64,000 nt of DNA, from the NCBI GenBank assembly GCA_011033025.1, contig WFMF01000053.1, forward strand, positions 124,001 to 188,000. Reading direction: 5' to 3'. The stretch is from Beroe forskalii. Its lineage: Eukaryota > Ctenophora > Nuda > Beroida > Beroidae. Below the pieces are notes generated by a model. The model worked only from the letters and a program-made list of their open reading frames with translations, searched no databases and was not told the DNA's origin. Shown piece after piece: positions 1 through 25,900 of the stretch; within the stretch, counting starts at the first letter, position 1; every line of letters starts with the position of its first letter. The position numbers were made by a program, and so were the translations under genes.

Positions 1-393
1 ATTGGTTTTTAACATTAATTAGATATGATTATGGTTCCCCAATCAATTTTGGACATGCCAAATATTATTTTGTTGCATACACATATGTGGTTCCGCCATA
101 ATGATGCAATTCATGAGCGTGATATCACATTAGATCATATTGAAAGGTGGACCCCATGCCTTCTCGACTTGCGGTTATGTATATTGTATGATAAATTTCC
201 CGTTACAAATCTATTAATTAGTGGTCACAGGGCGCATATTGTGGAATGAAATTTGTCGATATGATATTCCGGTAACATTCAGGCTAAAATAAACAAAATC
301 TATTTTTGAGCCCAAAACTACATATCATATCGACAAGTATATACTAAATTATGCATTCACTTCCTATGTTAAAGCAGTACCTACCTGAAACCT
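1..393. other. AT-rich DNA without a recognised gene
   Basis: One 74-codon open frame starts at 25 but resembles no family I know and has no splice or codon support. I see nothing else here. Confidence 0.4.
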
Positions 394-1190
394 GATCAAG
401 TTAGTCAAGTAAAGTCAGTCAAGTAAGTCAAGTTAGGCAAGTCAGTGAAATTGGTTACGTCAATTCAGTAAAGTTTTTCAGGTCTGATAAGTTAGTCAAG
501 CCAGTCAGGTCAGTCAAGTCGGTAAATTTAGTCAAATTAGTCAAGTGATGTTAGTCAAGTTAGTCAAGTCGAGTAAGTCAAACTATTCAAGTCAGTCATT
601 TGAGTTAAGTTGACTTACTGGACTTAAATTACTTGAATTGACTTAGTTGACTAACCTTACTGGTTTGACTAACTTAACTTACTTGACTGACTTGTCTTGA
701 CTTATCTTGGCTGACTTAACTTGAATAATTTGACTAACTTTACCGACTTGACTGACCTGACTAACTAAGCTGACCTGACTGACTTGACCAGTCACTGTCA
801 GGTAAGTCAAGTCAGTCAAGATAGTGAAATTAGTATACTTATTGAATTAAATTACTTGACTTGACTTATTTGACCTGACTGACTTGACTAACTAATCTGA
901 CTTGACTAACCTGACTTACTTGACTAACTTTACTTGACTAATTTGACTAACTTTACCGACTTGACTGACCTGACATACTTGACTGACTTGACCAGTCACT
1001 GTTAGGTTAGTCAAATTTGTCTAGTTAAGTCAGTCAAGTTAGTCAACTTGACTAATTGAATTAGATTACTTGACTTGATTTATTTGATTTATTTGACCTC
1101 ACTGACTTGACTTACTTTGCTAACTTTACTTGACTTATTCGAATAAATTTTCCGACTTGACTAACTTGACTAGCTTTACTGACTTGACTT
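394..1190. repeat. Simple GTCA-rich repeat switching strand several times
   Basis: The region is built from degenerate 4-6 base words (AGTCA, CAAGT, GTCAGT). Tracts read GTCAAGT on the plus strand at about 394-605, 785-835 and 1005-1050. They read ACTTGAC, the complement, at about 605-785, 840-1000 and 1045-1190. Neighbouring tracts can therefore pair with each other as long imperfect hairpins. No coding potential is visible. Confidence 0.8.
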
Positions 1191-1193
1191 GAT

Positions 1194-1384
1194 TGTGTTA
1201 TTTGCGTTTCATTGTAATTTTGCCATCGGAACTATATTGAATTGGTTTGTAACAAGGCTTTCTTAATGTGTTTAACGCATAGCAACTTGGCTGTGTTATT
1301 TGCGTGCCATTGTAATTTTGCCATCGGAACTATATTGAATTGGTTTGTAACAAGGCTTTCTTAATGTGTTTAACACATAGCAAC
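1194..1384. repeat. 98-bp tandem duplication
   Basis: Two head-to-tail copies, 1194-1291 and 1292-1384, both start TGTGTTATTTGCGT and end near TTTAAC(G/A)CATAGCAAC. They are nearly identical, so the duplication looks recent. It joins the GTCA-rich tract to the GC-rich foldback element. Confidence 0.85.
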
Positions 1385-1405
1385 ATTCCCTCTCATCATT
1401 CAATA

Positions 1406-1866
1406 ATTGATTCGAAACGGCGCGGCGCGCGCGTAAAACTAGGGATCTGGTTAATAGAGCAAGGGGATCTGGTTAATAGAGCAAGTTTCCTAAGTCCGCA
1501 TAGGTGTGTGTACGCGCCGCGCGCTTCCCTACGGGAGAAGCGCGCCAAACAGGGATATACGTGTTTAGCAACCAGGGACGTCGCTGAGCGTTCCCCTGAC
1601 CTCGACCAGGGGCGTTTCGCGACACCCCTGGTTAGGGGAAGCCGTGCGCGTAAGCCCGTCGGTCAGAATTGCTAAACACGTATATCCCTGTTTGCGTTGC
1701 ACACACCTATGCGGTCGTAGGATGTTACTTTACCCTCGCGCGCGGCGCAACGTTCCACATTTGGACGTCACTTTGCGCTCTCGCCATCCAGTCAGAAGAA
1801 ATAGACGGGCAACGTCCGTCGACCTATGCGGGCTTAGGAACGGCCAGAAGGGTCTGTCATCGATAG
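1406..1866. mobile_element. GC-rich foldback (inverted-repeat) element, copy 1
   Basis: A GC-rich island in AT-rich surroundings. AACAGGGATATACGTGTTTA at about 1549 is answered by its near-complement TTGCTAAACACGTATATCCC at 1669. GCATAGGTGTGTGTACGCG at about 1499 is answered by CACACACCTATGCGG near 1700. The 3' part (AACGTTCCACATTTGGACGT and onwards, about 1749-1825) recurs in reverse at 18140-18245 and, degraded, at 51800-51910. No transposase is present, so I infer a non-autonomous foldback or MITE-like family. Confidence 0.6.
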
Positions 1867-2490
1867 ACAATCACTGACGTATTCATTCAAATTCAAAGAA
1901 TCAACAAGTTTCAATAAAACGCTGGAGTAATTGATGAAGTTATGTGTTTCTGACATGAAATATAAAACTCCCCAACTAAAAACTAATTTACATCTTACAA
2001 TCATGCATAATATGTAAAAGGAGCAATTGAGAAAAAGAAGATTTAGGTTTAAGGATCGTTCACATGTTCCGTAATCAGTTTTATTAGCTACAATTTTGTG
2101 GCATGTAGATTGCAGAGTTTGAGAACCTCTCTATCCCCGAGATGATTAGAACGACCCGAAACCAGAATAGCGTCATAATTACCGACTAAGTATTAATTAA
2201 TACCCGTGCAAGACCTAATTATAATATGAAAAGCGATAAAAACAATTTACAACAATAGAAAATGATAATGGAGGTTAAAATCACGGTATGGGTCAATGTT
2301 TGTGGTTTATCAAAATACTGAAATTTACATTTGAAGTAGTTGACATTGCTCACAATTATAGTGAGAGTGTTAAAATTTGTGGTTGTCCAATCATGCACCA
2401 GGCTGTAATATCACGTGACATCATTAGGCCTATCACGCGTCAAACCCTCAGTCACGTGTTACTTCATCATGAGGGTCACATGACTCTAAC
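1867..2490. other. Downstream flank of the cathepsin gene
   Basis: AT-rich sequence with no recognisable gene. It lies 3' of the minus-strand cathepsin stop codon and presumably includes its 3' UTR. CACGTG-type words occur at about 2413 and 2455. Confidence 0.4.
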
Positions 2491-16594
<14,104 letters not shown>

Positions 16595-16609
16595 GGTTCC
16601 CTGTTTCAT

Positions 16610-17400
16610 AGATGGAAAGTAATTTCAATTCATACTCAATCAATGAATAATTATAAACATTTAGTTTCATCCACAAAGTTTCATATCATGAAGAAACCAT
16701 TAAAGAATCAATGAATAAATTTATCATATCATAAAGAATCCATTGAATATAAATTTATCTAATTAACTTAATTGTTTATATATTAAACAATTAACTTGAT
16801 GTGGCAGTGGTTATCTAGGCAGTGGTCGTCTAGGCTTTAAACCACTGCATATGATATGGATAATGTTGATATTTGATACAACTGGGATCCTTCAGTGCAG
16901 TGAGCATATGTTTCACTTGGGGACACGGTGAGAGTATCTTCTACAGAGTTAATAAAACCATTGGCCAAACATATAGATAGATAGAACTTCAGTTTAACAT
17001 GAACAGGTATCATAAGCAGTGTTTATGATTGACTGATTCTTTTCCCTGAGCACAACAAAGAAGCTTCATTCATACTTTCATATAAACTCAAATAAATATA
17101 AACATTGCTATTGTGCTGTAAACATTTTATTCAAATTCATCGAACTAGATGATAATGGCAAAACGGAGTGAACTAACAGCACATACGAAGCACACAAAAT
17201 AGGGTTAGGCTCTGGTATCCCACATTGCAATAATCGTTGACGAAATAAATTATTGCATCACGGCTTGCAAATGCATCCCAATAAGCATATCAAAAATAAA
17301 AAACGTAATTTAATTATTCAGAAACGTGTAAGAGCATCGAGCAAACAATCCATGTTCGAATTTCAGACCAGAAATAATAGGTCGTTGACTCCGAGTGTTC
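16610..17400. other. Upstream flank of cathepsin gene
   Basis: AT-rich; a promoter for the minus-strand cathepsin gene is expected here, but I can point to no specific element. Short internal duplications occur at 16680-16760 (TCATATCAT...AAGAA(A/T)CCATT). Confidence 0.35.
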
Positions 17401-17449
17401 AAAAACGTCGGACAACGTCTGACGACGCTTCCATGAGTCTTGTCTGTTG

Positions 17450-18300
17450 TCGGCATAGGTGTGTGCTTCTCCTAAACGCGCCGCGCACTCTGTGTGCGTG
17501 CGTAACCAGGGCCCTGATTAAGGCAAGGTGTGTGCATTGCTAAACACGTATAATAAATCCCTGTTTGCGTCACGCGGCGCACTTCCTGGCTTCCTCAGAA
17601 CGGTGAAATGTTGCCAAACGTTGCCTGCCCCATATTTTTTCGAAATAATGCGAGTCGGGCGTGCGCGCTTCGCGCGTGCAAGGGGCCAGGCAACGTCTGG
17701 CATTGCTAAACGCGTATATCCCTGTTATCGTCGCGCGGCGCGCTTCCTCAGAACAGTGTCCATGTCCCGTAGGGAAAGCGCGCGGCGTACACACACCTAT
17801 GCGGGCTTAGGAACGTCTGACAAGGGAAGTGGGCGTACGGAAGCGCGCGGCGCGGCGCGACGTTCCTAAGCCCGCATAGGTGTGTGTACGCGCCGCGCGC
17901 TTCCCTACGGGACACACGCCTGGGGAAGCGCGCCACGCGAGCCACACAGGGATATACGTGTTTAGCAAGGCGCGACGGCGCTTACACACACATGCTTGCT
18001 AGTGCTTTAGCTTCTGCATCAATATGAGAAGAAGTGCGCCATGCTTGTCAGGCGTTGCCTGACCCCCTCGCGACGCGACGCGCCGCCCACCGCTGCGCGC
18101 GCGAGGGGGTCTGACAACGTCAGACAACGCCACGCAATGCAATTCAACGGACGTTGCCCGTTTAGTTCTTCTGACTGGATGGCGAAATTATTAATTAAAG
18201 CGCAAAGTGACGTCCAAATGTGGAACGTTGCGCCGCGCGCGAGGGTAGGGTTACATCTTACGAAAAGCAATGCAATGCAAACAGCTGCAGCAGGCATATG
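17450..18300. repeat. Cluster of GC-rich foldback elements
   Basis: Several pieces of the family seen at 1406-1866, in both orientations. A clean hairpin has arms 17767-17818 and 17858-17911, sharing ACACACCTATGCGGGCTTAG and its complement. The segment 18130-18250 is the reverse complement of 1749-1825, with a short AT insertion. The cluster borders the minisatellite that starts at about 18303. Confidence 0.7.
17704..17968. mobile_element. 265-bp foldback element with defined ends
   Basis: It begins TTGCTAAACGCGTATATCCC and ends with the near-complement (ACAGGGATATACGTGTTTAG then CAA). Inside lie the ~52-bp inverted arms described for the cluster. The same terminal 20-mer appears at 1669, at 1549 (reverse), in a version with a small insertion at 17538, and degraded at about 32333. 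It has no coding capacity, so it is non-autonomous if mobile. Confidence 0.6.
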
Positions 18301-18302
18301 AA

Positions 18303-19760
18303 ATGTGTGCTTGCGCCCTTTGAAGGCGTGCATGTGCCCTTAAGAGGCATGAGGCGTTAATATGTCCTTTAAAAGCTGAATGTGTCCTTGTAAGGTGTGC
18401 ATGTGCCTTTAAAAGCGTATATGCGCCCTTTTAAGGCGTGCAAGTGCCTTTTAAAGGCGTGCATGCACCTTTTAAAGGCGTGCATGCGCCTTTTAAAAGC
18501 GTGCATGCGCCTTTTAAAGGCGCGCATGCGCCTTTTGAAGGCGTGCAGGCACCTTTTGAAGGCGTGTATGCGCCTTATGAAGGCGTGCATGCGCCTTTTA
18601 AAGGCGTGCATGCGCCTTTCAAAGGCGTGCATGCGCTTTTTAAGGCGTGCATGCGCCTTTTAAAGGCGTGCATGCGCCTTTTGAAGGCGTGCATGCGCCT
18701 TTTAAAGGCGTGCATGCGCCTTTTAAAGGCGTGCATGCGCCTTTTAAAGGCATGCATGCGCCTTTTCAAGACGAATATGCGCCGTTCAAAGGCGTATATG
18801 CGCCTTTCAAAGGCTTGCATGCGCCTTTTTAATGCGTATTTGCGCCTTTTAAAGGCGTGCATGCGCCCTTTAAAGGCGTGCATGCGCCCTTTAAAGGCGT
18901 GCATGCGCCTTTTAAAGGCGTGCATGCGCCTTTTAAAGGCGGCATGCGCCTTTTGAAGGCAGGCATGCGCCTTTTGAAGGCGTGCATGCGACTTTTAAAG
19001 CGTACATGTGCCTTTTGAAGGCGTACATGCGCATTTTAAAGGCGTGCATGCGCCTTTCAAAGGCGTGCATGCGCCTTTTAAAGGCATGCATGCGCCTTTT
19101 AAAGGCGTGCATGCGCCCTTTAAAGGCGTGCATGCGCCTTTTAAAGGCGTGCATGCGCCTTTAAAGGCGTGCATGCGCCTTTAAAGGCGTGCATGCGCCT
19201 TTTAAAGGCGTGCATGCGCCTTTAAAGGCGTGCATGCGCCTTTTAAAGGCGTGCATGCGCCTTTTAAAGGCGTGCATGCGCCTTTCAAAGGCATGCATGC
19301 GCCTTTTAAAGGCGTGCATGCGCCTTTTAAAGGCGTGCATGCGCCTTTTAAAGGCATGCATGCGCCTTTTAAAGGCGTGCATGCGCCTTTTAAAGGCGTA
19401 CATGCGCCTAAAGGCGTGCATGTGCCCTTCAAAGGCGTGCATGCGCCTTTTAAAGGCGTACATGCGCCCTTAAAGGCGTGCATGCGCCTTTAAAGGCGTG
19501 CATGCGCCTTTAAAGGCGTGCATGCGCCTTTAAAGGCGTGCATGCGCCTTAAAAGGCGTGCATGCGCCTTTAAAGGCGTGCATGCGCCTTGCAAAGGCGT
19601 GCATACGCCTTTTAAACGCGTGCATGCGCCTTTTAAAGACGTGCATGCGCATTTTAAAGGCGTGCACGAGTCATTTAAAGGCAGCATGGGCCTTTCAAAG
19701 GCGTGCACGCGCCCTTCAAAGGCCTGCACACGCCCTTTAAAGGCATGTGCGCGCCCGAAA
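18303..19760. repeat. 21-bp minisatellite A
   Basis: About 70 copies of a 21-bp unit (some 20) built around GCGTGCATGCGCC followed by TTTTAAAG. The core GCGTGCATGCGC alternates purine and pyrimidine. The unit is nearly self-complementary and 21 is a multiple of three. Heptapeptide-repeat open frames (such as GVHAPFK) therefore run on both strands; I regard them as by-products. Copies are purest near 18480-19600 and decay at both ends. Confidence 0.95.
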
Positions 19761-19974
19761 AGGCGTTTGCTCTAAATATGAGGCATTTGTGCGCCCAAAA
19801 TTAGCGTGCACGCACACAAAATTGTATGCGTGCACGCTTGAAAGGCGTGTTCGGTCCCTGGAAAGGTGTGCAAAACCTTTTTAGGCTTGCCCACACCCTT
19901 AAAACGCGTGCGTGGACCCTTAAAATGCTGGAATGCAGCCAAAAAGGCGAGTTCATTTCGATTTTGACACAAAT

Positions 19975-22900
19975 TGGTTACTTTTTGTGCTTATACTGCC
20001 ACAAATTGCATCAGAAACGGCTAAAAATTGGTTCGAATGTTTCAATTGAAAGTCTGATCCATGCTACGTCACTATTTCATCATATCAAGAAAGTCGATTT
20101 TTTGGTCGATTTTGACCATTTTTGAAGGGTATACATCAGTGTTTTTGGCGAAATTTGGCGAATTTTTGACATATTGGTTTATCGCGCAGTTTTCGGATGC
20201 GCCAAAGGATCAAGATTGTTTGAATTATGAGTGACAATGACGATTCAGACCATTTCTGGCGATTTAACTTCAAAATAACGAAAGTATCTGATTATTTTGG
20301 GGAAAAACGTACTTTTCGTGCTTATACTGCCACAAATTGCATCAGAAACGGCTAAAAATTGGTTCGAATGTTTCAATTGAAAGTCTGATCCATGCTATGT
20401 CACTATTTCATCATATCAAGAAAGTCGATTTTTTGGTCGATTTTGACCATTTTTGAAAGTGTTTTTGGCGAAATTTGGCGAATTTTTGACATATCGGTTT
20501 ATCGTCAGTTTTCGGACCAAAGGATCAAGATTGTTTGAATTTTGAGTGACAATGACGATTCCGACCATTTCTGGCGATTTAACATCAAAATAACGAAAGT
20601 ATCTGATTATTTTGAGGAAAAACGTACTTTTCGTGCTTATACTGCCACAAATTGCATCAGAAACGGCTAAAAGTTGGTTCGAATGTTTCAATTGAAAGTC
20701 TGATCCATGCTACATCACTATTTAATCATATCGAGAAAGTCGATTTTTTGGTCGATTTTGACCATTTTTGAAGGGTATACATCAGTGTTTTTGGCGAAAT
20801 TTGGCGAATTTTTGACATATCGGTTTATCGTCAGTTTTCGGACCAAAGGATCAAGATTACTTGAATTATGAGTGACAATGGCGATTCAGTCCATTTCTGG
20901 CAATTTAACATCAAAATAACGAAAAAATCTGATTATTTCAGGAAAAACGTACTTTTCGTGCTTATAGGGCCCATAAATTGCATGAGTAATGGCCAAAAGT
21001 TGGTTCGAGTGTTTCAATTGATAGCCTGGTCCATGCTAGATCACTATTTCATCATATCGAGAAAGTCGATTTTTTGGTCGATTTTGACCATTTTTGAAGG
21101 GTATACATCAGTGTTTTTGGCGAAATTTGGCGAATTTTTGACATATCGGTTTATCGTCAGTTTTCGGACCAAAGGATCAAGATTGTTTGAATTATGAGTG
21201 ACAATGACGATTCAGACCATTTCTGGCGATTTAACATCAAAATAACGAAAGTATCTGATTATTTTGGGGAAAAACGTACTTTTCGTGCTTATACTGCCAC
21301 AAATTGCATCAGAAACGGCTAAAAATTGGTTCGAATGTTTCAATTGAAAGTCTGATCCATGCTACATCACTATTTCATCATATCGAGAAAGTCGATTTTT
21401 GGTCGATTTTGACCATTTTTGAAGGGTATACATCAGTGTTTTTGGCGAAATTTGGCGAATTTTTGACATATCGGTTTATCGTCAGTTTTCGGACCAAAGG
21501 ATCAAGATTGCTTGAATTATGAGTGACAATGACGATTCAGACCATTTCTGGCGATTTAACATCAAAATAACGAAAGTATCTGATTATTTTGGGGAAAACG
21601 TACTTTTTGTGCTTATACTGCCACAAATTGCATCAGAAACGGCTAAAAATTGGTTCGAATGTTTCAATTGAAAGTCTGATCCATGCTACATCACTATTTC
21701 ATCATATCGAGAAAGTCGATTTTTTGGTCGATTTTGACCATTTTTGAAGGGTATACATCAGTGTTTTTGGCGAAAATTGGCCAATTTTTGACATATCGGT
21801 TTATCGTCAGTTTTCGGACCAAAGGGTCAAGACTGCTTGAATTATGAGTGGCAATGACGATTCCGACCATTCCTGGCGATTTAACATCAAAATAACGAAA
21901 GTATCTGATTATTTGGGGGAAAAACGTACTTTTCGTGCTTATACTGCCACAAATTCCATCAGAAACGGCTAAATATTGGTTCGAATGTTTCAATTGAAAG
22001 TCTGATCCATGCTACATCACTATTTCATCATATCGAGAAAGTCGATTTTTTGGTCGATTTTGACCATTTTTGAAGGGTATACATCAGTGTTTTTGGCGAA
22101 ATTTGGCGAATTTTTGACATATCGGTTTATCGTCAGTTTTCGGACCAAAGGATCAAGATTGTTTGAATTATGAGTGACAATGACGATTCAGACCATTTCT
22201 GGCGATTTAACATCAAAATAACGAAAGTATCTGATTATTTTGGGGAAAACGTACTTTTCGTGCTTATACTGCCACAAATTGCATCAGAAACGGCTAAAAA
22301 TTGGTTCGAATGTTTCAATTGAAAGTCTGATCCATGCTACATCACTATTTCATCATATCGAGAAAGTCGATTTTTTGGTCGATTTTGACCATTTTTGAAG
22401 GGTATACATCAGTGTTTTTGGCGAAATTTGGCGAATTTTTGACATATCGGTTTATCGTCAGTTTTCGGACCAAAGGATCAAGATTGTTTGAATTATGAGT
22501 GACAATGACGATTCAGACCATTTCTGGCGATTTAACATCAAAATAACGAAAGTATCTGATTATTTTGGGGAAAAACGTACTTTTCGTGCTTATACTGCCA
22601 CAAATTGCATCAGAAACGGCTAAAAATTGGTTCGAATGTTTCAATTGAAAGTCTGATCCATGCTACATCACTATTTCATCATATCGAGAAAGTCGATTTT
22701 TTGGTCGATTTTGACCATTTTTGAAGGGTATACATCAGTGTTTTTGGCGAAATTTGGCGAATTTTTGACATATCGGTTTATCGTCAGTTTTCGGACCAAA
22801 GGATCAAGATTGTTTGAATTATGAGTGACAATGACGATTCAGACCATTTCTGGCGATTTAACATCAAAATAACGAAAGTATCTGATTATTTTGGGGAAAA

Positions 22901-25900
22901 CGTACTTTTCGTGCTTATACTGCCACAAATTGCATCAGAAACGGCTAAAAATTGGTTCGAATGTTTCAATTGAAAGTCTGATCCATGCTACATCACTATT
23001 TCATCATATCGAGAAAGTCGATTTTTTGGTCGATTTTGACCATTTTTGAAGGGTATACATCAGTGTTTTTGGCGAAATTTGGCGAATTTTTGACATATCG
23101 GTTTATCGTCAGTTTTCGGACCAAAGGATCAAGATTGTTTGAATTATGAGTGACAATGACGATTCAGACCATTTCTGGCGATTTAACATCAAAATAACGA
23201 AAGTATCTGATTATTTTGAGGAAAAACGTACTTTTCGTGCTTATACTGCCACAAATTGCATCAGAAACGGCTAAAAGTTTGGTTCGAATGTTTCAATTGA
23301 AAGTCTGATCCATGCTACATCACTATTTAATCATATCGAGGGTATCGAGAAAGTCGATTTTTTGGTCGATTTTGACCATTTTTGAAGGGTATACATCAGT
23401 GTTTTTGGCGAAATTTGGCGAATTTTTGACATATCGGTTTATCGTCAGTTTTCGGACCAAAGGATCAAGATTGTTTGAATTATGAGTGACAATGACGATT
23501 CAGACCATTTCTGGCGATTTAACATCAAAATAACGAAAGTATCTGATTATTTTGGGGAAAAACGTACTTTTCGTGCTTATACTGCCACAAATTGCATCAG
23601 AAACGGCTAAAAATTGGTTCGAATGTTTCAATTGAAAGTCTGATCCATGCTACATCACTATTTCATCATATCAAGAAAGTCGATTTTTGGTCGATTTTGA
23701 CCATTTTTGAAGGGTATACATCAGTGTTTTTGGCGAAATTTGGCGAATTTTTGACATATCGGTTTATCGTCAGTTTTCGGACCAAAGGATCAAGATTGTT
23801 TGAATTATGAGTGACAATGACGATTCAGACCATTTCTGGCGATTTAACATCAAAATAACGAAAGTATCTGATTATTTTGGGGAAAAACGTACTTTTCGTG
23901 CTTATACTGCCACAAATTGCATCAGAAACGGCTAAAAATTGGTTCGAATGTTTCAATTGAAAGTCTGATCCATGCTACATCACTATTTCATCATATCGAG
24001 AAAGTCGATTTTTTGGTCGATTTTGACCATTTTTGAAGGGTATACATCAGTGTTTTTGGCGAAATTTGGCGAATTTTTGACATATCGGTTTATCGTCAGT
24101 TTTCGGACCAAAGGATCAAGATTGTTTGAATTATGAGTGACAATGACGATTCAGACCATTTCTGGCGATTTAACACCAAAATAACGAAAGTATCTGATTA
24201 TTTTGGGGAAAAACGTACTTTTCGTGCTTATACTGCCACAAATTGCATCAGAAACGGCTAAAAATTGGTTCGAATGTTTCAATTGAAAGTCTGATCCATG
24301 CTACATCACTATTTCATCATATCGAGAAAGTCGATTTTTTGGTCGATTTTGACCATTTTTGAAGGGTATACATCAGTGTTTTTGGCGAAATTTGGCGAAT
24401 TTTTGACATATCGGTTTATCGTCAGTTTTCGGACCAAAGGATCAAGATTGCTTGAATTATGAGTGACAATGACGATTCAGACCATTTCTGGCGATTTAAC
24501 ATCAAAATAACGAAAGTATCTGATTATTTTGGGGAAAAACGTACTTTTCGTGCTTATACTGCCACAAATTGCATCAGAAACGGCTAAAAATTGGTTCGAA
24601 TGTTTCAATTGAAAGTCTGATCCATGCTACATCACTATTTCATCATATCGAGAAAGTCGATTTTTTGGTCGATTTTGACCATTTTTGAAGGGTATACATC
24701 AGTGTTTTTGGCGAAATTTGGCGAATTTTTGACATATCGGTTTATCGTCAGTTTTCGGACCAAAGGATCAAGATTGTTTGAATTATGAGTGACAATGACG
24801 ATTCAGACCATTTCTGGCGATTTAACATCAAAATAACGAAAGTATCTGATTATTTTGGGGAAAACGTACTTTTCGTGCTTATACTGCCACAAATTGCATC
24901 AGAAACGGCTAAAATTGGTTCGAATGTTTCAATTGAAAGTCTGATCCATGCTACATCACTATTTCATCATATCGAGAAAGTCGATTTTTGGTCGATTTTG
25001 ACCATTTTTGAAGGGTATACATCAGTGTTTTTGGCGAAATTTGGGCGAATTTTTTGACATCGGTTACATTTCGTCAGTGTTTATCGTCAGTTTCGGACCA
25101 AAGGATCAAGATTGTTTGAATTATGAGTGACAATGACGATTCAGACCATTTCTGGCGATTTAACATCAAAATAACGAAAGTATCTGATTATTTTGGGGAA
25201 AAACGTACTTTTCGTGCTTATACTGCCACAAATTGCATCAGAAACGGCTAAAAATTGGTTCGAATGTTTCAATTGAAAGTCTGATCCATGCTACATCACT
25301 ATTTCATCATATCGAGAAAGTCGATTTTTTGGTCGATTTTGACCATTTTTGAAGGGTATACATCAGTGTTTTTGGCAAAATATGGCCAATTTTTGACAAA
25401 TCGGTTTATCGTCAGTTTTCGGACCAAAGGGTCAAGACTGATTGAATTATGAGTGAGAATGACGATTCCGACCATTTTTGGCGATTTAACATCAAAATAA
25501 CGAAAGTATCTGATTATTTGGGGGAAAAACGTCCTTTTCGTACATATACTGCCACAAATTCCATCAGAAACGGCTAAATATTGGTTCGAATGTTTCAATT
25601 GAAAGTCTGATCCATGCTACATCACTATTTCATCATATCGAGAAAGTCGATTTTTGGTCGATTTTGACCATTTTTGAAGGGTATACATCAGTGTTTTTGG
25701 CGAAAAATGGCCAATTTTTGACATATCGGTTTATCGTCAGTTTTCGGACCAAAGGATCAAGATTGCTTGAATTATGAGTGACAATGACGATTCAGACCAT
25801 TTCTGGCGATTTAACACCAAAATAACGAAAGTATCTGATTATTTTTAAGAAAAACGTACTTTTCGTGCTTATACTGCCACAAATTGCATCAGAAACGGCT

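Noticed and set aside
18369-19775. Many long open frames on both strands with heptapeptide repeats (MHAFKRR, GVHAPFK, LLKACMR types)
   Set aside because: They follow automatically from a 21-bp tandem unit lacking stops in several frames. Open frames occur on both strands at once, and there is no splice, signal or family evidence.
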